Shown in pieces: positions 6,518 through 11,392 of a stretch of DNA of 11,392 nt. The notes beneath the pieces were generated by a model that saw nothing but the letters and a program-made list of their open reading frames with translations, ran no database searches and had not been told where the DNA came from. The translations under genes were made by a program, and so were the position numbers. The stretch comes from CAYMCJ01 sp964388985 (GTDB taxonomy: Bacteria > Patescibacteriota > Patescibacteriia > Patescibacteriales > CAYMCJ01): positions 1 through 11,392 of the forward strand of contig CAYMCJ010000036.1 in assembly GCA_964388985.1 (NCBI GenBank), written 5' to 3'. Positions within the stretch are counted from its first letter, which is position 1. Each line of letters opens with the position of its first letter.

Positions 6518-7915
6518 TTATTGTTGAGGTAGTGGTTTATATTCATCTTTAGCTACATCACTAAAGCTGACTGTATTTTCGTTAAAGAAAAGTTTAATTA
6601 GCCCGGTTGGGCCGTTTCTGTGCTTAGCGATATGAATTTCGGTTAAATTTTTTTCTTCTTCGGATAAATCGTCAAAATTATAACCTCGGTCAACGGCTTT
6701 TCGATAAATAAATATCACTACATCGGCATCCTGTTCAATTGAGCCGGATTCCCGCAAATGCGCCAATTTTGGAATTGCCGGTCTGGTTTGCTCAACCGCG
6801 CGAGATAACTGAGAAAGGGCCAGAACCGGAATATTTAATTCACGGGCAATACCTTTAAGTCCTCTGGTAATTTCCGCCACTTCCTGAACGCGGTTATCGC
6901 CGTATCTGCCCCGACCTTCCATTAATTGTAAATAGTCAACTATTATCAAGCTTAAATTTTTTTCCATCTGCAGTCTTCTGGCTTTTGTTCTTATTTCAAT
7001 AATAGAGGTTGTGGCTGAATCGTCAATATATATCGGCGCCTCTGAAAGCTGACCCATTGATTCGCCGATGCGTAAAAAATCATTATCTTCTTCAGCGTCA
7101 GATAATTTCCCGGTGCGCATTTTCCATAAACTGACTCCGGCCTGCGCGCACAGCATCCTGTCCACCAGCTGTTCCTTGCTCATTTCCAAAGAAAAAATAC
7201 CAACTCCTTTTTTGCTTTTTATGGCGGACCGGCGAGCTATATCAAGAGCCAAGGAAGTTTTTCCCACGCTTGGTCTGGCCGCTAAAACAATTAAATCCGA
7301 TTTTTGCAGTCCGGCCAATAAATTATCAAGGTCCTTAAAGCCGGTCGGCAAACCTCGTAATTTTCCGCTTTGTTTATGAAGTTCATCAATGCGGTCAAAA
7401 GCTTCGGTTAATAAATTATCTATCGGCAAAAAAATATTCTGCAAATGTTTTTGGGAAACATTAAAAATTTTATGTTCAGCCTCGTCCAGGAGTTTATCAA
7501 CTTCCTGGTCCTCTTTAAAACTTAATTCGGCAATTTCAGTAGCTGCTTTCTGCAGACGGCGTAAAGTGGCCTTTCGCTGGACAATATTGGCATAATTAAT
7601 AATATGAGAAGAGGTGGCGACTAAATTTGAAAGTTTTGCCAAGTAAGTCCGTCCGCCGATATCTTTTAATATCTTTTTTTCCTCCAGTCGGTTGGAAATG
7701 GTTAATATATCTATTGGTTCGCGTTTATTATATAATTCCTGAATTACTTCATATATTGTCCGATGCGCGTCTCTATAAAAATCATTTTCAGTAATTGTAT
7801 CAGCCACTTTTGTAATTGAATCCTTGTCAATTAAAAGACAGCTTAAAAGCGATTGCTCGGCTTCAATGTTTTGTGGAGGTATTCGTTCCATTAAATTGTC
7901 GTCTTTATTGGTCAT
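6518..7915 (-). CDS. dnaB: replicative DNA helicase DnaB
   Basis: A 465-residue hexameric ATPase that unwinds DNA at the replication fork. The N-terminal domain starts PPQNIEAEQSLLSCLL (13-28), with the primase-interacting helical region to about 160. The RecA-like domain has GLPTGFKDLDNLLAGL (188-203), Walker A ARPSVGKTS (213-221), FSLEMSKEQL (241-250), Walker B IIVDYLQLMEG (324-334) and HLRESGSIEQDADVV (386-400), ending with KHRNGPTG. No intein and no truncation are present, and length is standard (450-470). The ATG at 7915 has no ribosome site; a -35/-10 pair at 7950-7922 places the transcript start at or very near the ATG, so the message may be leaderless. It heads the - strand block dnaB-ybaB-recR and diverges from the tRNA-Lys unit. 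Confidence 0.97.
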   Translation of the reverse strand: MTNKDDNLMERIPPQNIEAEQSLLSCLLIDKDSITKVADTITENDFYRDAHRTIYEVIQELYNKREPIDILTISNRLEEKKILKDIGGRTYLAKLSNLVATSSHIINYANIVQRKATLRRLQKAATEIAELSFKEDQEVDKLLDEAEHKIFNVSQKHLQNIFLPIDNLLTEAFDRIDELHKQSGKLRGLPTGFKDLDNLLAGLQKSDLIVLAARPSVGKTSLALDIARRSAIKSKKGVGIFSLEMSKEQLVDRMLCAQAGVSLWKMRTGKLSDAEEDNDFLRIGESMGQLSEAPIYIDDSATTSIIEIRTKARRLQMEKNLSLIIVDYLQLMEGRGRYGDNRVQEVAEITRGLKGIARELNIPVLALSQLSRAVEQTRPAIPKLAHLRESGSIEQDADVVIFIYRKAVDRGYNFDDLSEEEKNLTEIHIAKHRNGPTGLIKLFFNENTVSFSDVAKDEYKPLPQQ

Positions 7916-7921
7916 GATATT

Positions 7922-7950
7922 ATATTACCGTATTGACAATTATTTATCAA
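7922..7950 (-). promoter_or_regulatory. putative dnaB promoter giving a leaderless or near-leaderless mRNA
   Basis: On the - strand, TTGATA (7950-7945) and TAATAT (7927-7922) are 17 nt apart; +1 would fall near 7915, the A of the dnaB ATG. An overlapping TATAAT (7924-7919) is a better -10 but has a 20-nt spacer and would put +1 just inside the gene. Confidence 0.45.
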
Positions 7951-8002
7951 GATTGTTTTTTCCACTATTTTTCCCCAAAACCAAAATGGTTTATTTTAAA
8001 CC

Positions 8003-8031
8003 TTGCAAATAATAATTATATTTGTTATAGT
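8003..8031 (+). promoter_or_regulatory. putative promoter for tRNA-Lys
   Basis: TTGCAA at 8003-8008 and TATAGT at 8026-8031 with a 17-nt spacer; expected start near 8038, about 60 nt before the tRNA. A second TATAAT-like word (TATAATATATAG, around 8039-8049) lies just downstream. Confidence 0.5.
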
Positions 8032-8054
8032 ATTATCTATAATATATAGTAAAT

Positions 8055-8073
8055 CTGCTGTTAGCAGTTTTTT
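8055..8073 (+). terminator. short hairpin plus T6 in the tRNA-Lys leader
   Basis: CTGCT (8055-8059), loop GTT, AGCAG (8063-8067), then six T. It has the shape of a small intrinsic terminator but only five stem pairs, and it lies between the likely promoter and the tRNA. It may be an attenuator, a processing signal or chance. Confidence 0.3.
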
Positions 8074-8100
8074 GTTATTCAAATATTTATGTAATTATTA

Positions 8101-8173
8101 GCGCCGTTAGCTCAGTTGGTAGAGCAGCTGCCTTTTAAGCAGAAGGTCACAGGTTCAAATCCTGTACGGCGTA
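8101..8173 (+). tRNA. tRNA-Lys (anticodon UUU)
   Basis: A 73-nt cloverleaf: acceptor GCGCCGT/ACGGCGT, D arm GCTC-AGTTGGTA-GAGC, anticodon arm GCTGC-CTTTTAA-GCAGA with anticodon TTT, variable AGGTC, T arm ACAGG-TTCAAAT-CCTGT, discriminator A. The first acceptor pair is G1-U72 and the 27-43 position is a G-A mismatch. CCA is not encoded (CAA follows). U34 and A37 fit the substrate of MtaB, encoded downstream in this window. Confidence 0.96.
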
Positions 8174-8277
8174 CAATTCAAGTTAAAAGTTAAAAAGTTA
8201 AAAGTGAGAATCTGAATCGCGTGTGAGCGATTCATCCGCCACTGCGAAGCAGTTTTTGGCGGGCTGCACGGCGTACA
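8162..8277 (+). repeat. 14-nt direct repeat of the tRNA-Lys 3' end flanking an 88-nt structured segment
   Basis: CTGTACGGCGTACA (8162-8175, T stem and acceptor 3' strand of tRNA-Lys) recurs as CTGCACGGCGTACA (8264-8277), 13 of 14 identical. The 88 nt between them start with tandem AGTTAAA units (8181-8205). These are followed by two hairpins: 8213-8234 (TGAATCGC/GCGATTCA, 8 bp, loop GTGTGA) and 8236-8262 (CCGCCA/TGGCGG outside, CTGC-GAA-GCAG inside). GCAGTTTTT in the second could also serve as the tRNA-Lys terminator. The hairpin part is clearly GC-richer than its surroundings. Confidence 0.6.
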
Positions 8278-8361
8278 TAAAACTAAATTACAAATTCAAA
8301 GCACCAAATCCTAAATAAATTATCACCGCCTTAGCCACCGCATTCTGCGGGGTAAACGGGA

Positions 8362-8392
8362 TCCCGCCCACAACAATAAATAAGTGGCGGGA
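8362..8392. repeat. GC-rich hairpin between the tRNA genes
   Basis: TCCCGCCCAC (8362-8371) pairs with GTGGCGGGA (8384-8392), nine pairs with one bulged C, around an A-rich 12-nt loop. No T run follows, so it is not a typical terminator. Confidence 0.6.
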
Positions 8393-8401
8393 CAATAATC
8401 A

Positions 8402-8454
8402 AAATTAAAAATTTTATACGTTTGAATTTTAACAATGTTTTTAATTTTTAATTT
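8402..8454. repeat. 12-bp perfect AT-rich inverted repeat upstream of tRNA-Thr
   Basis: AAATTAAAAATT (8402-8413) is the exact reverse complement of AATTTTTAATTT (8443-8454). The second arm ends 7 nt before the tRNA-Thr gene. Such pairs arise easily in AT-rich DNA. Confidence 0.5.
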
Positions 8455-8461
8455 ATTATCT

Positions 8462-8534
8462 GCCACCCTAGCTCATTTGGTAGAGCAACTGTTTTGTAAA
8501 CAGTAGGTGGTCGGTCCGAATCCGACGGGTGGCT
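8462..8534 (+). tRNA. tRNA-Thr (anticodon UGU)
   Basis: A 73-nt cloverleaf: acceptor GCCACCC/GGGTGGC, D arm GCTC-ATTTGGTA-GAGC, anticodon arm ACTGT-TTTGTAA-ACAGT with anticodon TGT, variable AGGTG, T arm GTCGG-TCCGAAT-CCGAC, discriminator T. All stems are fully paired. The T loop begins TCC rather than the near-universal TTC, so position 55 is C. CCA is not encoded. Confidence 0.96.
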
Positions 8535-8564
8535 CATTTTGGCAGGCGGGTAAATTAAACTATT

Positions 8565-8594
8565 GGTCGGGGGTTTTAAGTCCTCTCCTCGGCT
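8565..8594 (+). other. possible tRNA 3' relic (T arm and acceptor strand)
   Basis: GGTCGGGGGTTTTAAGTCC followed by TCTCCTCGGCT resembles the T arm and 3' acceptor strand of a tRNA with a CCTCGGC end. The T-loop would have 8 nt, and no matching 5' GCCGAGG or anticodon arm lies upstream. It may be a decayed tRNA gene or coincidence. Confidence 0.2.
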
Positions 8595-8664
8595 CAAATT
8601 AATTTTATAATAATTATAATATTTTGGTTCTTTACAAACATTGAAACACAGGAAGGAAATAAAT

Positions 8665-9999
8665 ATGTCCAGATTAACAGTAATTATTTTATCGGGAGCT
8701 GTTTCTTCGTTGGTATATTTATTTTTTATCTGGTTTTTAAGAAATAAAGGGGGACAAAAATATACCAAAAGGCAAGAGTTCATAAGACAAAACAAATTGC
8801 CCAATAAATTGCTCTGGCCGAATTGGATTTGCACGGAAAGAGTCGTAGTGGGATTTATTGGCTTATATTTTTATTTTTTTACGGAATTATACTGGCTAGG
8901 CGTTATATTGTTTACAATTTCCGCATTTTTAGATGGGGTGGACGGACTAGTGGCCAGAAAATGCAACTTAATTTCTTCCTTTGGCGAAGAATATGACCCT
9001 TTGTGCGATAAGTTAACTTATTTGCCGGCAATGTTTATTTTTGCTTATTTGGGAATACTTAATATCTTGATTATAACTATTTTGGCCGGTATTGAATTCT
9101 TCGGACAATTTGTGGTCAGATATTTTATTAAGCGCTGGAATTTTTCAATCGCAGCCAATAATTTCGGTAAAATTAAGGCTGTTTTATGCTTTGCCTTAAT
9201 AATTTACTGCGCGATTTTGGATGATGGTCTAGGGTTGCCCGATTTCACAAGGCAGGTCGCTTATTTATGCATTATTTTGTCTATTGCCTCTGCGGTTTTT
9301 AAAGTTATACCAAACCATTTTTACGCTGATATTTTATCAGGACTTAATTTGGTATGCGGGGTAATTGGCATAAATTTTGTTATTTACGGACATTTTGTTT
9401 ACGCCGTAATAGCGGTTTTGGCCGGTCAGCTATTTGATTTATTTGACGGTCGGATGGCCCAAAAGCATGGCGGAACAAAATTAGGACCCTGGTTTGACAA
9501 TATAGCCGATTTTGTCAGTTTTGGACTTTGCCCGGCAATAATGATAGCTGCTTGGGGAAAATGGGCTCCTTGGGGAGGCTGGTTTATAGGTATTTTCTAT
9601 TTAATTTTTGTGTCTTGCCGGCTATGGCGATTCTTGGATTCTGACAAAAAAAACAATTCCTTGTCTCCAGGCATATTTAAAGGTTTGCCCAGCCCAGCCG
9701 GAGCAATAATAGTTTTCGGTGCTTGTCTTTTTTGGCAAAATTTTTATATTTTGTCCGCATTTGTTATTGCCTCTTCTTTATTTATGATAAGCAAAATCAA
9801 ATTCTCGCATTTTGGTAAAATAATATTAAAACAAACGCCAAAGGCTGTAATAGTTATATTTGGAGCTTGTATAGCAATTACAGTAAGTTATCTTATAAAA
9901 AGCCGGAAACCGGAATTGCTTGGTTTGGTCCTGCTCATAACTTCTGGCGTATATGTTATATTAGGACTTATTGTTAAACCAAAAAAACAATTAACCTAA
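8665..9999 (+). CDS. membrane protein with two CDP-alcohol phosphotransferase domains (PgsA-like plus PssA-like)
   Basis: A 444-residue polytopic membrane protein. Members move a phosphatidyl group from a CDP-lipid to an alcohol, with loss of CMP. Domain 1 (about 45-200) carries the full motif: D90, D93, G94, A97, R98, G107, D111, D115 in DGVDGLVAR...SFGEEYDPLCD. Domain 2 (about 216-400) opens with LSGLNLVCGVIGI, typical of phosphatidylserine synthase, then D258, D261, G262, A265, G274, D278, D282; FKGLPSPAGA (338-347) is also PssA-like. In domain 2 the Arg is Gln266 and the spacing to Gly is one residue short. About ten or more hydrophobic segments are visible, including an N-terminal one. 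ATG 8665 is preferred over TTG 8641 because AGGAAGG lies 7-8 nt before it. Substrates cannot be assigned. Confidence 0.85.
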   Translation: MSRLTVIILSGAVSSLVYLFFIWFLRNKGGQKYTKRQEFIRQNKLPNKLLWPNWICTERVVVGFIGLYFYFFTELYWLGVILFTISAFLDGVDGLVARKCNLISSFGEEYDPLCDKLTYLPAMFIFAYLGILNILIITILAGIEFFGQFVVRYFIKRWNFSIAANNFGKIKAVLCFALIIYCAILDDGLGLPDFTRQVAYLCIILSIASAVFKVIPNHFYADILSGLNLVCGVIGINFVIYGHFVYAVIAVLAGQLFDLFDGRMAQKHGGTKLGPWFDNIADFVSFGLCPAIMIAAWGKWAPWGGWFIGIFYLIFVSCRLWRFLDSDKKNNSLSPGIFKGLPSPAGAIIVFGACLFWQNFYILSAFVIASSLFMISKIKFSHFGKIILKQTPKAVIVIFGACIAITVSYLIKSRKPELLGLVLLITSGVYVILGLIVKPKKQLT

Positions 10000-10004
10000 A
10001 ATCA

Positions 10005-10031
10005 AGTCGTTTGTCAAACAACGGCTTTTTT
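10005..10031 (+). terminator. intrinsic terminator after the CDP-alcohol phosphotransferase gene
   Basis: AGTCGTT (10005-10011) pairs with AACGGCT (10020-10026), seven pairs including one G-T, with an 8-nt loop and a run of T at 10026-10031. It begins 6 nt after the stop codon. Confidence 0.7.
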
Positions 10032-10042
10032 ATTACTATAAA

Positions 10043-10053
10043 GAGGTTACCTC
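10043..10053. promoter_or_regulatory. 11-nt palindrome in the mtaB leader
   Basis: GAGGTTACCTC is a perfect palindrome around a central T, 7 nt before the mtaB ATG. GAGG resembles a Shine-Dalgarno core but lies 14 nt from the ATG, too far for a standard site. It could be an operator half or a small RNA hairpin. Confidence 0.25.
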
Positions 10054-10060
10054 ATAAAAT

Positions 10061-11311
10061 ATGATAAATAATAAATTTAAAATTTATACTTTGGGTTGCA
10101 AAGTAAATCAATATGATTCAAGTCGCTTAATTAAAAAATTAATCACGGCTGAATTTAAAATTGTAAAAAATAAGGCCAACATAGCAATTATCAATACCTG
10201 CTGTGTTACCAAAACCGCAATTCATAAATGTAAACGAATGATAAATAAAGCTAGAAATGAAAACCCCAAGGCAAAAATTTTTATTACCGGCTGCTGGCCA
10301 AAAGTTTATAAAAAAGAAATTGAGGATTTAGGTGTTAATTTAATTTTGGGGGCGGGGGAGTTGAATAAATTTATTCAACAGATCCCGAATTACAAATCAT
10401 CTAAATTTCAAATTATAAATTATAAATTACAAATTATTAATCGTTCCCGTTATTTTATTAAAATTCAAGACGGCTGTGAGCAGTTTTGCTCTTATTGTAT
10501 CATTCCTTATACTCGGGGGAAGCTTAAAAGCGGAGAGGAAAAAGATATTATTAATGAAATAAAACAAGCCGTCAAAGCCGGCTTTAGAGAAATAGTATTG
10601 TGCGGAATACATCTGGGGTTATACGGACAAGAAAACAAAAAAACAAGAAAACAAAAAAACAATCTAGCGATTTTATTGCAACAACTAATCAAGATTAAAA
10701 ATTTGGGTCGTATCAGACTGAGTTCAATTGAAATAAGTGAGGTAAGCGATAAGTTGATAAAATTAATATCTAAAAATAAAAAAATATGCAAACACCTGCA
10801 TATTCCTTTGCAATCCGGCTCTGACAAAATTTTAAAGTTAATGAATCGGCCTTATGACTTAAAATATTATAAAGATAAAATAAAAAAAATCAGAAAATTA
10901 ATTCCTGATATAGCTATAACAACTGATATTATAGTTGGTTTTCCGGGCGAGACTAAAAAAAATTTTACTGATACCTATAATTTTGTCAAAGCTATTCAAT
11001 TCAGCCGGTTGCACGTATTTCCGTTTTCCGCCCACGAAAAAACCCCGGCTTTTAAAATGCCTGGGAAAGTTAACTGGAAAGAGATTACCAGCCGAGCAAA
11101 AAAATTAAAAAATTTAGGCGAGAAATTAAAAAATGAATTCAGGAATAAATTCATTGGCAGAAATTTAGAGGTTGTAGTGGAAAAAAATGTCTCTATTAAT
11201 TCAAACCTTATCGGCAAAACCGAATATTATTTTGATGTGGGATTTAACAAAAATCAGATTATTAATAAACAGAATGTAAAAGCAGGGGGGATTGTAAAAA
11301 TAAAAATATAA
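10061..11311 (+). CDS. mtaB: tRNA t6A37 methylthiotransferase MtaB (radical SAM)
   Basis: A 416-residue iron-sulfur enzyme that adds a methylthio group to t6A at position 37 of tRNAs reading ANN codons, best known on tRNA-Lys(UUU). The N-terminal UPF0004 domain has TLGCKVNQYDS (10-20) and cluster Cys at C13, C47 (in NTCCVT) and C78 (in TGCWPK). The radical SAM motif CEQFCSYC gives C139, C143 and C146, followed by IPYTRG; VGFPGET is the later SAM-domain motif, and the last 65 or so residues are a TRAM-like RNA-binding domain. TLGCKVNQYDS separates it from MiaB (CN-x-D-S variants) and RimO. Residues 111-128 in the linker are encoded by an AT-rich repeat also present between genes. No Shine-Dalgarno is at the right distance. 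The stop is 7 nt from the convergent tRNA-Glu. Confidence 0.93.
   Translation: MINNKFKIYTLGCKVNQYDSSRLIKKLITAEFKIVKNKANIAIINTCCVTKTAIHKCKRMINKARNENPKAKIFITGCWPKVYKKEIEDLGVNLILGAGELNKFIQQIPNYKSSKFQIINYKLQIINRSRYFIKIQDGCEQFCSYCIIPYTRGKLKSGEEKDIINEIKQAVKAGFREIVLCGIHLGLYGQENKKTRKQKNNLAILLQQLIKIKNLGRIRLSSIEISEVSDKLIKLISKNKKICKHLHIPLQSGSDKILKLMNRPYDLKYYKDKIKKIRKLIPDIAITTDIIVGFPGETKKNFTDTYNFVKAIQFSRLHVFPFSAHEKTPAFKMPGKVNWKEITSRAKKLKNLGEKLKNEFRNKFIGRNLEVVVEKNVSINSNLIGKTEYYFDVGFNKNQIINKQNVKAGGIVKIKI
10412..10436 (+). repeat. 25-nt AT-rich repeat, copy inside mtaB
   Basis: Identical over 25 nt to the reverse complement of 5943-5967. In mtaB it starts exactly at codon 118 and is read as IINYKLQI. The preceding 15 nt are of the same low-complexity kind, so the inserted text probably spans about 10390-10440. 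Confidence 0.75.
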
Positions 11312-11318
11312 ATTATAG

Positions 11319-11390
11319 TACCGCCACGGGGAATTGAACCCCGGTTACATGGATGAGAACCATGCGTCCTAACCACTAGACGATGGCGGC
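11319..11390 (-). tRNA. tRNA-Glu (anticodon CUC)
   Basis: A 72-nt cloverleaf on the - strand: acceptor GCCGCCA/TGGCGGT with a G1-U72 first pair, D arm GTCT-AGTGGTTA-GGAC, anticodon arm CATGG-TTCTCAT-CCATG with anticodon CTC, variable TAAC, T arm CGGGG-TTCAATT-CCCCG, discriminator A. CCA is not encoded. It faces the end of mtaB with only 7 nt between, and its promoter lies to the right of the window. An isoacceptor with UUC is presumably encoded elsewhere. Confidence 0.96.
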
Positions 11391-11392
11391 AT

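Larger units (their letters stand above)
8174..8461 (+). other. 288-nt hairpin-rich spacer between tRNA-Lys and tRNA-Thr
   Basis: No open frame is supported. Beyond the direct-repeat unit at 8162-8277 it holds a low-complexity repeat variant (8283-8320), a CCGCA-TTC-TGCGG hairpin at 8338-8350, the palindrome CGGGATCCCG at 8357-8366, a hairpin at 8362-8392 (nine pairs with one bulged C) and an AT-rich inverted repeat at 8402-8454. No known RNA family is recognised. Confidence 0.6.

Noticed and set aside
6481..6546. Longer ybaB start at ATG 6546
   Set aside because: It would overlap dnaB and add 22 Asn/Tyr-rich residues that do not fit the family N-terminus.
7934..7965. + strand promoter from TTGACA at 7934-7939
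   Set aside because: No acceptable -10 lies 16-18 nt downstream (the sequence there is a T run); the pair at 8003-8031 is better.
8641..8664. Upstream TTG start extending the CDP-alcohol phosphotransferase by eight residues
   Set aside because: A Shine-Dalgarno (AGGAAGG) lies inside this stretch and points to the ATG at 8665.
8448..8834. 128-codon open frame on the - strand across tRNA-Thr and the start of the phosphotransferase gene
   Set aside because: It covers a tRNA gene and the well-supported + strand gene, and shows no recognisable protein pattern.
1..11392. CRISPR array, transposase, phage or defence system
   Set aside because: There are no regularly spaced repeats, no such proteins, and every sizeable frame is accounted for by housekeeping genes.
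1..11392. UGA recoded as Gly or Trp, as in some CPR lineages
   Set aside because: Trp is encoded by TGG, the identified genes contain no in-frame TGA, and the 61-residue gene ends in TGA.

Overview
The window is AT-rich, gene-dense bacterial chromosome and reads as housekeeping DNA of a Candidate Phyla Radiation (Patescibacteria, probably Parcubacteria-like) organism. The reasons are a DUF5679-type mini zinc-ribbon protein, compact genes with very AT-rich gaps, tRNAs without an encoded CCA end, mostly absent Shine-Dalgarno sequences, and low-complexity repeats of the AAATTATAAATTACAAATT kind that are common in such genomes. TGG encodes Trp and at least one gene ends in TGA, so UGA is not reassigned. 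The lineage is an inference from style, not from a marker-gene tree.

Layout. 1-500: a terminator-like hairpin, an inverted repeat, a 51-residue zinc-ribbon protein and a large two-tier hairpin. 509-4299 (+): a tight cluster of rmlD, rmlA and a GT2 glycosyltransferase (dTDP-rhamnose synthesis and transfer), with a malic enzyme overlapping the end of the glycosyltransferase. 4306-5017 (+): a strong sigma70-type promoter, rplU (L21), then a small Cys-rich protein whose reading frame is broken at a run of nine A. A bidirectional terminator follows at 5023-5060. 5080-7915 (-): dnaB, ybaB, recR and a 61-residue unknown protein, a replication/recombination block. 7916-8664: a divergent promoter region, tRNA-Lys(UUU), a hairpin-rich stretch, tRNA-Thr(UGU) and a possible tRNA relic. 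8665-9999 (+): a membrane protein with two CDP-alcohol phosphotransferase domains in one chain. 10061-11311 (+): the tRNA methylthiotransferase mtaB. 11319-11390 (-): tRNA-Glu(CUC).

The genes serve cell-surface glycan synthesis, central carbon metabolism, translation and tRNA modification, DNA replication and repair, and phospholipid head-group chemistry. I see no CRISPR array, phage gene, transposase or known defence system. The points most worth a second look are the A9 frameshifted zinc-ribbon gene, the near-copy of the tRNA-Lys 3' end beyond a structured 88-nt segment, a 25-nt intergenic repeat that is also read in frame inside mtaB, and the double CDP-alcohol phosphotransferase.
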